From NCBI GenBank assembly GCA_018432955.1, contig JAHDSE010000159.1, positions 1 to 37,378 of the forward strand: a stretch of 37,378 nt of DNA, in the 5' to 3' direction. Position numbers and translations under genes: made by a program. The DNA comes from Syntrophomonadaceae bacterium (GTDB lineage: Bacteria > Bacillota > Syntrophomonadia > Syntrophomonadales > Syntrophomonadaceae). How positions within the stretch are numbered: position 1 is the stretch's first letter; each line of letters starts with the position of its first letter. Shown here piece by piece: positions 15,034-22,688 of the stretch. Below the pieces are notes generated by a model. That model saw only the letters and a program-made list of their open reading frames with translations. It had not been told where the DNA came from and did no database searches.

Positions 15034-17817
15034 ATGAAAGCTCTCATCCAGATCTGTGGTGATCCAACTGTAGATTGGTTTAGAATTTATAATGAAGAAG
15101 TCGTTGTCAGGGGCGGGGTATATTATTGGAAAAAAACCAGGGATGATGACAAGGTCAGACTGAGTTCCCGAGCAGGTGGTTCGACCAGGGTCTTCCAACT
15201 GGCAAAAGAAATGCTGTCCGCAGACCTGGCTGATGTCGAAGGCGCTGTACTCGATGAAGAATTACTTAACCGTCCCCAGGATAACCGCATAACCACATCC
15301 TGGACCGTATGGAGGGAATTCCCTAATCCGGGCTTAAACTATAACTCATTCCGTTTGCAAAAATGGCATGAGTTCGAGCCTGGTTACTGGGATTATTCTG
15401 CTGCTAAGCTAAAGGGATATCCTGATTTACTGGTAATACAGGATACCAACCTGGGTTTTCGAAGCTGCAAGGAAGGGTGGCCCGAGGTTTTATCGGCTGA
15501 TTCCAGGGAAAAAATACCGCAGGATATTATAATCCAGCTCGGTCAATACAATGATGGTGAAGATAATCCGCTCTTGGACAGGATAATGGACTCAGGCCTG
15601 GCAGATAGAACCACCATAATTACTTCTATAAGCGATCTGCGTTCATGCGCTGTAAAGATAGGCCTCTCATTATCCTGGGAAAGAATGCTGGAAGAAGTTC
15701 TTGACGCGGTCTTAAGTACGAATTGTCCCTTCGTGGCAGCCAGAGGCAAAGAGATAAAATATAAGCAGGTAATAGTAACTCTGGGAGCCAGTGGTGCTAT
15801 AATTGTTGGTCAAAATAAAAGTACTATGATTTTCGATCGCAGCTGGCAGGAAGGTGATTTTGCCGGCCAGTTCCCCGGACAAGTGATGGGCTATCATGCC
15901 TGTCTGTTAGGGGCTCTGCTTACAAGTTGGGCTGAGAATCCGGAATCAATGGATTGGATAAAAGCATCTTCCATAGGAATTAAATTGGCTCGCAAACTTC
16001 ATATCATGGGTTATGAAGTGGCTAAAGAAGGTAAATATAAATATCTGCAGTTTCCATATAAAACCATAGCGGATTTTTATAAGGAATTAAGCAGCACCGG
16101 CAATAGAGCAGATACTTTGCTGAATCAAATCGACAATCTGGCCTTTTTCACTTCGTCCAATGATACGATAGGCAAAAAAGCAGCCGGAGATCATTGGACC
16201 ATTCTGGAAGAAAGATTATTAAAGAACTATAAGAACGACTCTTCCTACCATGACCCGCTGAATGCAGTAAATGAGTGTGCCCGGAATATAGTGCTCAAAG
16301 GCCCCAGAACAGCCTTGCCGGATGTTCCGCTGGAAACTATTGGTGCCTGGTACAGTGCGGACAGACAGGAAATTGAAGGGGTACGCAGCGTAAAAAATGC
16401 CATGCAGGATTATTTGCGGCTTAAAAACCCGGAAACCCCCTTATGCGTTGCTGTATTCGGCCCCCCTGGCGCCGGCAAATCATTTGTTGTCAAAGAAATA
16501 GCCAAAGGGCTTGGCATAAGGGAAGATGCCCAGTTGACATTTAACCTTTCTCAATTTGAATCTTCCGATGAGCTGCGGACTGCTTTCCATCAGATTCGCG
16601 ACCTGAATTTGCAGGGCAAAATGCCGCTGGTTTTCTGGGATGAATTTGATAATCCATGTGAAGATCGCAATTTAGGATGGCTGCGTTATTTTCTGGCTCC
16701 TATGCAGGATGGAGAATTTAGCGATCAGGGGGTATCTCATCCTCTGGGAGGGGGGATATATGTCTTCGCAGGCGCCACCCGCCATTCTTTTGAGGATTTT
16801 CATCAGAAAGGAAACAATTTAGAGCGAACAGCCAAAAAGCCTGATTTTATCAGTCGCCTGCGAGCCTACATAAACATCAGGGGAATTAACGGCAATCCCA
16901 ATACGGTTGAAGACAGGCTTTATGTGATTCGCCGGGCCTTTATATTAAGGCAATATCTGGAATCGAATGCGCCGCAAATCAGGAATGACGAAGAGTTTAT
17001 AATAGAGCAGGGGGTTCTGGATGCCCTGTTACGAGTGACCAAATACTACCACGGTGCTCGATCTCTGGAAAACCTGATTAAAATGAGCAGTCTGGCTGAT
17101 AAAAGAAAATTTGAATTATCCAGTCTGCCTCCGGATAATATCATTGCTATGCATGTAAATGTGAAAGAATTTAATGCCCTTACCATTATGGGTGACAGAA
17201 AAATGCTCAGAGTTGGAATTACAGGGCATAGCAGTCTCAATCCCGATCAAATAGGCAATTTGGAGCAGGCAGTTGATAAAGCCATCAATTTCATTGAACA
17301 AGAGTTCTTTGAACATTATCTTAGCGTTTTTTCCCCGCTGGCAGCGGGGGCTGATCGCCTGGCAGCACGCCGCCTGTTAAAAAGGGAAGCTGCAGGGCTT
17401 ATTGCCATACTTCCGCTTCCCCAGGATGAGTATCTAAATGACTTTGCTTCTTCGGATGATTGTCGATTTGATAAGCAGGGGGCAGAATTGCGGCAGGAAT
17501 TGAAATACTTTTTGTCGCAAAAAGCCATGGAAATAATTGAAATGCCTCCCGCGCCAACGAAAAAATCAGCTTATCTGAATGCCGGTAATTTTATAGCTGA
17601 ACACAGTGATGTTCTATTGGCTATATGGGATGGTAATGAAGATAAGGCCAGTTCTATAACGGCTCAAATTGTAGCTAAAGCCGAAGAACTGAACAAGCCC
17701 ATTTGTCATATCTGGGGCGAAAATTTTAAAGCAGACCGTCCATCAAAGGCAAATACCGAAGAAAAATGCGGGCAAATATGCTATAAGAACTTCCCCAGCC
17801 ATATGCCCGGAGAATAG
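15034..17817 (+). CDS. Three-module protein: ribokinase-like domain, AAA+ ATPase, SLOG-like nucleotide-sensing domain
   Basis: A 927-residue cytoplasmic protein with three apparent modules. Residues 1-350 resemble a PfkB/ribokinase fold: the opening ICGDPTVDWF, then VTLGASGAII (248-257) and GQVMGYHACLLGALLTSW in the place of the usual GAGD helix; the catalytic GAGD itself is not visible, so kinase activity is doubtful. Residues 410-690 form an AAA+ ATPase with Walker A GPPGAGKS (476-483), Walker B VFWDEFD (533-539) and a sensor-like FAGATR. Residues 720-905 begin RVGITGH (726-732) and contain AAGADRLAA and AIWDG, a SLOG/LOG Rossmann pattern used to bind or cleave nucleotide ligands. The start follows AAGGAGAG by seven bases. 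I know no characterised homologue with this order. A sensor-effector role in nucleotide signalling is inferred. Confidence 0.75.
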   Translation: MKALIQICGDPTVDWFRIYNEEVVVRGGVYYWKKTRDDDKVRLSSRAGGSTRVFQLAKEMLSADLADVEGAVLDEELLNRPQDNRITTSWTVWREFPNPGLNYNSFRLQKWHEFEPGYWDYSAAKLKGYPDLLVIQDTNLGFRSCKEGWPEVLSADSREKIPQDIIIQLGQYNDGEDNPLLDRIMDSGLADRTTIITSISDLRSCAVKIGLSLSWERMLEEVLDAVLSTNCPFVAARGKEIKYKQVIVTLGASGAIIVGQNKSTMIFDRSWQEGDFAGQFPGQVMGYHACLLGALLTSWAENPESMDWIKASSIGIKLARKLHIMGYEVAKEGKYKYLQFPYKTIADFYKELSSTGNRADTLLNQIDNLAFFTSSNDTIGKKAAGDHWTILEERLLKNYKNDSSYHDPLNAVNECARNIVLKGPRTALPDVPLETIGAWYSADRQEIEGVRSVKNAMQDYLRLKNPETPLCVAVFGPPGAGKSFVVKEIAKGLGIREDAQLTFNLSQFESSDELRTAFHQIRDLNLQGKMPLVFWDEFDNPCEDRNLGWLRYFLAPMQDGEFSDQGVSHPLGGGIYVFAGATRHSFEDFHQKGNNLERTAKKPDFISRLRAYINIRGINGNPNTVEDRLYVIRRAFILRQYLESNAPQIRNDEEFIIEQGVLDALLRVTKYYHGARSLENLIKMSSLADKRKFELSSLPPDNIIAMHVNVKEFNALTIMGDRKMLRVGITGHSSLNPDQIGNLEQAVDKAINFIEQEFFEHYLSVFSPLAAGADRLAARRLLKREAAGLIAILPLPQDEYLNDFASSDDCRFDKQGAELRQELKYFLSQKAMEIIEMPPAPTKKSAYLNAGNFIAEHSDVLLAIWDGNEDKASSITAQIVAKAEELNKPICHIWGENFKADRPSKANTEEKCGQICYKNFPSHMPGE

Positions 17818-17870
17818 AGCAGATTTATTGAAATAAGGAAACCAATCCAAATATAAGAAAAGGTGAAATC

Positions 17871-18644
17871 ATGTGTCTTATACTTTTTGCTTATGATCAT
17901 CATCCCCGTTATCAGTTGGTAGTGGCATCCAACAGGGACGAGTTTTACCAGCGTCCTACTTCAGCAGCAGATTATTGGGCCGATAATCCCGATATTTTGG
18001 CGGGAAGAGACTTGCAGGAAGGCGGCACCTGGTTGGGAATAAGCACTGCGGGACGTTTTGCTGCTCTGACAAACTACCGCGATCCTTCCAGTTATAAAAC
18101 AGACAGCAAATCGCGCGGGCACCTGGTCAAGAAATATTTGTGCAGCAAGCTTCCGCCTGAAAGCTATATAGAAAAAATGTTCGGTAAAAACGCCTATAAT
18201 GATTTCAACTTATTGTTGGGAAATACTAAATCACTGTATTATTACTCCAACCGGGAAGATATGCTCAGGAAAGTGCCGGCAGGTGTTCATGGATTAAGTA
18301 ATGCCTTACTGAATGATCCCTGGCCTAAAGTAAAGAAGGGCAGACAGGCTTTATTAAAAATTCTGGAGTCTGAAGATATAGAAATAGAATCCTTATTTGA
18401 TATGATGGCTGATCAGGAAAAGCCGGATGATCATGAATTACCTCAGACAGGCGTAGGACTGGAAAAGGAGAGAATGTTGGCACCGGCGTTTGTTATGAGT
18501 CCCAACTATGGTACCCGGTCAAGCACAGTGTTATTAGTAGGCCGTAATCATAAGGTACAGTTTGGGGAACGGAGTTTCCCAAATGGGAATCCGAATACCT
18601 GGGAAGAGGTTTATTATGAATTCAGAATGAAAGGAACATTATGA
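17871..18644 (+). CDS. NRDE/TANGO2-family protein
   Basis: A 257-residue NRDE-domain protein (TANGO2 family, Ntn-hydrolase-like). Diagnostic features are the N-terminal Met-Cys (Cys2, the presumed nucleophile after Met removal), SNRDEFYQRP with NRDE at residues 21-24, LAGRDLQEGGTWLG, and ALTNYRDP. Bacterial members are cytoplasmic and poorly characterised; proposed roles include haem or acyl-CoA handling. The gene starts at ATG after AAAGGTG and overlaps the thioesterase start by 4 bp (ATGA), so the two are translationally coupled. That supports a link to acyl-CoA or lipid homeostasis, which remains an inference. Confidence 0.88.
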   Translation: MCLILFAYDHHPRYQLVVASNRDEFYQRPTSAADYWADNPDILAGRDLQEGGTWLGISTAGRFAALTNYRDPSSYKTDSKSRGHLVKKYLCSKLPPESYIEKMFGKNAYNDFNLLLGNTKSLYYYSNREDMLRKVPAGVHGLSNALLNDPWPKVKKGRQALLKILESEDIEIESLFDMMADQEKPDDHELPQTGVGLEKERMLAPAFVMSPNYGTRSSTVLLVGRNHKVQFGERSFPNGNPNTWEEVYYEFRMKGTL

Positions 18645-19078
18645 AAAATATAGAATATAAAACAGAACTTCGCGTAATATATGCAGACACAGATGCTATG
18701 GCAGTAGTATACCACAGTAATTACTTCAAATGGTTTGAAGTGGGCAGGTCAGAACTGTTAAGAAACATAGGCTACCCCTATAATCGCCTGGAACAGGAAG
18801 GGGTTATGCTTCCTGTTGTAGAATGCGGGTGCAAATATATCAAACCGGCTCTCTATGATGACCTGCTGGAAATAACAGCTATAATTAAAGAAGTGAAAGC
18901 GGCTACTGTTATCATAGAATATGAAATACGTAGAAAGAGTTCGGAAGAACGGCTGGTAACCGGCTTCACCAGACATGCAGTTACCGACAGCAGCTTGAAG
19001 CCGGTTAGACTGCAGCGAGTTGCACCGGAACTGTATAGATTATTCTTAAATAAAAAGCAAGATGCAAAAGATAATTGA
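18641..19078 (+). CDS. YbgC/FadM-like acyl-CoA thioesterase (hotdog fold)
   Basis: A 145-residue 4-hydroxybenzoyl-CoA thioesterase-like hotdog protein. The active-site helix motif YADTDAMAVVYHSNYFKWFE (residues 14-33) with Asp18 as expected catalytic residue and RSELLR following is typical of YbgC/FadM enzymes, which hydrolyse short- or medium-chain acyl-CoA thioesters. The length is normal for the family. It overlaps the upstream TANGO2-like gene by 4 bp and is followed 25 nt later by a small membrane protein gene, forming a compact operon. The substrate is not determinable. Confidence 0.88.
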   Translation: MKNIEYKTELRVIYADTDAMAVVYHSNYFKWFEVGRSELLRNIGYPYNRLEQEGVMLPVVECGCKYIKPALYDDLLEITAIIKEVKAATVIIEYEIRRKSSEERLVTGFTRHAVTDSSLKPVRLQRVAPELYRLFLNKKQDAKDN

Positions 19079-19103
19079 ATGATTCTTGTGGGAGGAAGGT
19101 ACT

Positions 19104-19370
19104 ATGCGCAGTGCAGTATTTGAGATCAGCTTATTACTGGTCGTCTTTATTCTGGGATGGCTGAAAACCGGATGGAACAGCTTGTTTTATATCAGTCTTG
19201 TTCTTATTGCGTTTTATGCCATTATTATAGTTATTTATATAGTGGTCAAGAGGGCAACAATGCCTTTATTGGACAAACTACTGGGAGTAATAGCATTGGC
19301 CGGGTGGCTGGTAATAGCCTGGGCAATGCTCCAGAAAAAGGGATTAATTCTTTGGGGGCTAGTAGTATAA
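19104..19370 (+). CDS. Small membrane protein of unknown function
   Basis: An 88-residue, very hydrophobic protein with three probable transmembrane segments (about residues 3-18, 25-48 and 60-85). The start was set at the seventh codon of the longer frame because GGAGGAAGG immediately precedes that ATG. It sits at the end of the TANGO2-thioesterase operon, 25 nt after the thioesterase stop. I recognise no domain. The sequence ends just before a duplicated TrmO fragment. Confidence 0.7.
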   Translation: MRSAVFEISLLLVVFILGWLKTGWNSLFYISLVLIAFYAIIIVIYIVVKRATMPLLDKLLGVIALAGWLVIAWAMLQKKGLILWGLVV

Positions 19371-19381
19371 TATTTGCTTTT

Positions 19382-19486
19382 GACCCGCTGGAGTAATAAA
19401 GAAAGAGGAGTCTTTGCCAGCAGGTCGCCTCACCGCCCCAATCATATTGGCTTTTCTATTGTAGAACTGCTCGGCGTGGCAGATGT
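19382..19486 (+). pseudogene. Internal fragment of a TrmO-like gene
   Basis: About 100 bp match the centre of the intact trmO at 13828-13931 with roughly a dozen substitutions. They encode RWSNKERGVFASRSPHRPNH followed by IGFSIVELLGVAD, the most conserved strip of the TsaA fold. Both ends of the gene are missing, and the downstream residues are unrelated. The homology starts only about 10 nt after the stop of the small membrane protein gene. It looks like an insertion or recombination relic. Confidence 0.85.
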
Positions 19487-19548
19487 AAAAACATTCATGT
19501 CAAGCAAAGAAAACTCCTCACTTTCCCTGATTGGAGGCAGAAAATTTA

Positions 19549-19761
19549 TTGTTCAAGGATATATTAATAAACACAGCCATCTTTATAATTTTGCTATTAA
19601 TGATTTTTTTTAACAAAAAAGCGGTAGAAGCTTTGATAATTAATTTTGAATGTAATTTTAATATGAGTGTAGGTGCCAGGTACAAACGATTTATACGCAA
19701 TTTATACATTGCCACTTTAACTTCATTGATCCTACTTTTTACCTATACCATTTTGTGCTGA
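19549..19761 (+). CDS. Possible small two-segment membrane protein
   Basis: A frame of 70 residues has hydrophobic stretches at about 4-21 and 52-69, with a basic, polar centre (KKAVEAL and GARYKRF). A TTG start at 19549 would use GGAGG at 19533-19537, 11 nt upstream; no ATG is available. Alternatively the frame extends back to a TTG at 19531 without a ribosome site. No homologue is recognised, and it directly follows the TrmO fragment. Confidence 0.4.
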   Translation: MFKDILINTAIFIILLLMIFFNKKAVEALIINFECNFNMSVGARYKRFIRNLYIATLTSLILLFTYTILC

Positions 19762-19780
19762 AAATTTTCCAGGTTATAAT
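19753..19780 (+). promoter_or_regulatory. Candidate promoter of the solitary ATPase gene
   Basis: TTGTGC (19753-19758) and a perfect TATAAT (19775-19780) are separated by 16 nt. The ATPase start at 19826 lies 46 nt downstream. The -35 matches only at TTG, so the call is moderate. Confidence 0.45.
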
Positions 19781-19825
19781 AATCAGGTTTGGCAAAATAA
19801 GCAGGGATTATAAAAGGTGATTTGT

Positions 19826-20548
19826 ATGTATTTGAAAAAAGTATCCATTATGAGAGAAAAAATAGGCTCTTTCAACTATTATCCTTTCTCTATTCCTGTA
19901 ATTAAAAATTTACATCAAATTGAATTTAGAAGTAATGTAACATTCTTTGTTGGAGAAAACGGTTCGGGAAAATCCACCTTGTTAGAAGCAATCGCTGAGC
20001 AGTGTAATTTTAATACTGCTGGTGGCGGCCGAAACAATGTTTATGAACTGCCCGCGTCTGAATCTGTTTTAGCAGATTATATCAGGCTTTCCTGGATGCC
20101 GAAAGTAACGAATGGTTTTTTCTTGCGGGCAGAATCCTTTTACCATTTTGCCTCGCACATCGATGATGTGGATGATACAGGTTTTAGATCATATGGAGGT
20201 TGTTCTCTGCATAAACAATCACACGGTGAATCGTTTTTGGCATTATTTATGAACCGTTTTAAAGGAAAAGCCATTTATCTATTGGATGAACCAGAAGCAG
20301 CTTTATCTCCTTCCAGACAACTGGCATTCTTAAGGATACTGCATGATCTGAGCAGGAATGGGGAAGCACAATTTATTATTGCTACTCATTCCCCCATACT
20401 GCTGGGTTATCCCCATTCTGTTATTTTGAGTTTTGATAACGGGGAAATTAATGAAATAGATTATGAAATGACAGATCATTATCAAATTACCAGGTATTTT
20501 TTACAGCACAGGGAAAAGCTTCTTTCCGATATTTTGGATGATGATTAA
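19826..20548 (+). CDS. Solitary ABC/SMC-type AAA ATPase (COG3910-like)
   Basis: A 240-residue soluble ATPase. Walker A is GENGSGKS (residues 43-50), the signature-like motif is SHGES (132-136), Walker B is YLLDEPEAALS (151-161) and the switch histidine is in IATHSP. The core is complete, with no membrane or nuclease domain, so it resembles the solitary predicted ATPases of COG3910 rather than a transporter. Such proteins occur near OLD/TOPRIM or retron-like effectors, but no partner gene is adjacent here: a hydrolase gene lies convergent downstream. The ATG at 19826 follows AAAAGG by about nine bases; the longer frame begins at a less likely GTG. Confidence 0.85.
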   Translation: MYLKKVSIMREKIGSFNYYPFSIPVIKNLHQIEFRSNVTFFVGENGSGKSTLLEAIAEQCNFNTAGGGRNNVYELPASESVLADYIRLSWMPKVTNGFFLRAESFYHFASHIDDVDDTGFRSYGGCSLHKQSHGESFLALFMNRFKGKAIYLLDEPEAALSPSRQLAFLRILHDLSRNGEAQFIIATHSPILLGYPHSVILSFDNGEINEIDYEMTDHYQITRYFLQHREKLLSDILDDD

Positions 20549-20590
20549 TCTTGAATAAATCTTTTGATTCCCAGCTGCCAGGACAAGTGT

Positions 20591-20635
20591 TGCATAGACT
20601 GTAAGAGATTCAAGGATTAAACATCCGGCAAATAC
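20591..20635. repeat. Degenerate coding remnant, copy 1
   Basis: These 45 nt match 23949-23993 at 36 of 45 positions. Read on the plus strand the two give similar peptide ends, QVLHRL*EIQGLNIR and KVLHKLREIEVLSIR, the first broken by a stop. Both look like the C-terminal tail of the same lost gene, possibly a transposase. The rest of 20549-20690 has no recognisable gene. Confidence 0.55.
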
Positions 20636-20694
20636 AGTAGAATGGACTTCCTTTCCCTTGATCCTCTGATGACAAATCCTGAGCAGGATGAAAG

Positions 20695-20732
20695 ACAAAA
20701 ACCTCGCTATTTCTTGCGAATTAACGAGGTTT
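20695..20732 (-). terminator. Terminator of the NlpC/P60-like gene
   Basis: AAACCTCG (20699-20706) pairs with CGAGGTTT (20725-20732). On the minus strand the stem is followed by TTTTTGTCTTT. It lies about 30 nt past the stop of the minus-strand hydrolase gene. Confidence 0.65.
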
Positions 20733-20760
20733 AAGGAGACGTATCGGGTTTGCCAAGGCT

Positions 20761-21990
20761 TTAGAAGCCGCTGGGAAGGTATTCCGGCAGCACAATCGGT
20801 TTGTCCGGTATAATTTGATATATTGCCGGCAGAACCGGTCCTTGATCACTAATTTTTTTACCTGCTGTAAATGCGCTGTCCGGTAAAACCCGGCGCACTT
20901 CTATGAGGCTTGAACCATACCAGTAGGAAAAATCATCAATTATTCCTATAGCAGTGGGGTTGCCTGAGCAGGTATTTATTATGCATGGTTTGCCGTTAAT
21001 GACACCCATGTAGATAGCTACGTGACCTATATGGGTTTTGGCTGGTTCATCAGAGTTCCAGTAGGTGAATATGTCGCCGGGTTTTAATTTTTCTGTACCT
21101 ACCAGGGAATATTTTGATGTTCCGGGGATTTTAGCCGCATAAACACCCGCAACCTTTACCCCTACCGAGCCATAGTTTTTAGCAGCTGAAGTAATGGAAT
21201 ATCCAAAATCATTGTACACCAGGGAAACGAAATTGGAGCAGTCTATATAACCGCTAGTAGCATACTTGGTATGCCCATACTTCATATAGCCGTATTCCAT
21301 ATACCAAATCGCACGTCCGACCAGGGTCTGAGCCAGGCTGCCGTCAAAGTTTTCCCGGAAAGAGTCAACTATCAGTTGTTCATGGCTATTATAATGACTG
21401 ATACTGGATGCAGTAGGCAACTTGGCGGAGTCTGATACCTTGGGTGGGGGTGCAATCCCTGATAAAGCGTTATTCAATGCTGCCCTGGTTTTGGGACCAA
21501 CAACGCCATCCGTTTTTAGTCCCTGCGATTTTTGAAAACTCAGTACCGCATTATTAGTTTTAGGGCCAAACCATCCGTCAATACTGTTTGTATAAAAGCC
21601 CAGCTCAGCCAGGTCCTTCTGTAGCTGAATGACCTCTGAACCCTGGCTGCCCAGGCTTAAATCTTGTGTATTAGCGGCTTGTGCTATAACATTATTCAGG
21701 GCTGCCCTGGTTTTGGGACCAACAACGCCATCAGTTTTTAATCCCTGGGATTTTTGAAAACTCACTACCGCATTATTGGTTTTAGGGCCAAACCATCCGT
21801 CAATACTGTTTGTATAAAAGCCCAGCTCAGCCAGGTCCTTCTGTAACTGAATGACCTCTGAACCCCGACTGCCCAGGCTTAAATCTTCGTCACCATATTC
21901 ACTGGCTTGAGCCGGCCAGGGTATTATAGCAAGAACAAGAAATGCTAAAATACAACAATAAAGCAATTGTTTGCAACGCAATACTAACAT
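20761..21990 (-). CDS. Secreted cell-wall hydrolase: two peptidoglycan-binding domains plus NlpC/P60-like peptidase domain
   Basis: A 409-residue exported protein. A signal peptide spans about 1-30 with AQA-S cleavage. Two nearly identical PG_binding_1 repeats follow at about 37-100 and 111-174 (each with GSEVIQLQKDLAELGFY, DGWFGPKTNNAV and GLKTDGVVGPKTRAALN), then a linker and a cysteine peptidase domain at about 205-365. The peptidase shows DCSNFVSLVY with the presumed nucleophilic Cys, GDIFTYW, HIGHVAIYMG and a final INTCSG. This arrangement is usual for NlpC/P60 or CHAP-like endopeptidases that cut stem peptides of peptidoglycan, often in sporulation, germination or wall turnover. AAGGAGG stands five bases before the ATG. 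The C-terminal Pro-rich tail is unusual. Confidence 0.87.
   Translation of the reverse strand: MLVLRCKQLLYCCILAFLVLAIIPWPAQASEYGDEDLSLGSRGSEVIQLQKDLAELGFYTNSIDGWFGPKTNNAVVSFQKSQGLKTDGVVGPKTRAALNNVIAQAANTQDLSLGSQGSEVIQLQKDLAELGFYTNSIDGWFGPKTNNAVLSFQKSQGLKTDGVVGPKTRAALNNALSGIAPPPKVSDSAKLPTASSISHYNSHEQLIVDSFRENFDGSLAQTLVGRAIWYMEYGYMKYGHTKYATSGYIDCSNFVSLVYNDFGYSITSAAKNYGSVGVKVAGVYAAKIPGTSKYSLVGTEKLKPGDIFTYWNSDEPAKTHIGHVAIYMGVINGKPCIINTCSGNPTAIGIIDDFSYWYGSSLIEVRRVLPDSAFTAGKKISDQGPVLPAIYQIIPDKPIVLPEYLPSGF
21476..21888 (-). repeat. Recent tandem duplication of the peptidoglycan-binding domain
   Basis: Two copies of about 190 bp, 21476-21666 and 21698-21888, differ at only about a dozen bases and encode almost identical domains. 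The 31-nt junction encodes a short linker. The low divergence points to recent unequal recombination or ongoing gene conversion. Confidence 0.85.
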
Positions 21991-22220
21991 AAATTCCTCC
22001 TTTGTAAATATAGGAATAGTTTGTTAAATAATTCCTTAACAAACAACTTTCCCATATAATTATTAAACATTCCCATTTACGCCTCCTTACGCTAACAATT
22101 CGGCTCGAATCTATTACTACCTTTTGGTAAATATGGGTAAACGAATCACATAAAGTCAGATAAAGGGTTTCGTGGTCGAATTATCCTGGGTTTGAGGCAT
22201 GTAGCGGTAAATTGTGGTAA

Positions 22221-22406
22221 TGGAGGATATTTGATGATGTGGTATTTAGTGGTTATTTTGGGAGAGTTGAGATTCTTCCTTATAGGGGATTGGGCACCGG
22301 CGTGCGCCGGGCTTAAAAAGAATATCCGGCAATTGAATTTGAAGATGACCGGGAGGGGAATCAGTTTGAAATATTCAATTATGTCCACCTGTGTCCTCCT
22401 GGATAA
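22221..22406 (+). pseudogene. Remnant of an AlbA_2-type DNA-binding/ATP-binding protein (C-terminus)
   Basis: An open frame from 22221, interrupted by a TAA at 22314-22316, reads FGRVEILPYRGLGTGVRRA, stop, KEYPAIEFEDDREGNQFEI. This pattern (ILPYRGLGSGI, then PxFExDxEGNxF) is the usual C-terminal end of COG2865/AlbA_2-domain proteins. The N-terminal part is lost, and the in-frame stop confirms decay. It continues in the same frame to a TAA at 22404, just before the XRE remnant. The intergenic 21991-22220 shows no gene. Confidence 0.6.
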
Positions 22407-22652
22407 CGAGGTACCGGGAAAGGCTGGCGGCAAGCCCTCCTTCCCTCCACCTACGCCGCATCCGACGAGCCTCTACAAATCATTGAAGCACGCACCAGCC
22501 AAAATATTCCCCAGGAAGAATTGGCGCTTCGGGTTGGAACCCAGAAATCCAATATCAGCCGCCTGGAAAGCGGAACATACAATCCATCCCTGGACTTTCT
22601 GTCCAAGGTTGCCCGCTCCCTCGGCAAAGAGATACAGGTTACGCTGAAATAA
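22407..22652 (+). pseudogene. XRE-family helix-turn-helix protein lacking a start (HigA-like remnant)
   Basis: The open frame from 22407 to the TAA at 22650 ends with a complete XRE helix-turn-helix: IIEARTSQNIPQEELALRVG, then TQKSNISRLESGTYNPS and LDFLSKVARSLGKEIQVTLK. This is the pattern of HigA-type antitoxins. No ATG, GTG or TTG is available upstream in frame, and the preceding codons are not antitoxin-like, so the 5' end is missing. No HigB-type toxin gene is seen beside it. A longer frame in another phase (22192-22647) is its shadow. Confidence 0.7.
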
Positions 22653-22688
22653 AAAATGAGAAAGTCCCTGGTTAGCCCGGGAACAGGT

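Noticed and set aside
22192-22647. A 151-codon plus-strand frame across the AlbA_2/XRE segment
   Set aside because: Its residue composition is not protein-like, and the other frame carries recognisable AlbA_2 and XRE motifs. It is a shadow of the decayed genes.
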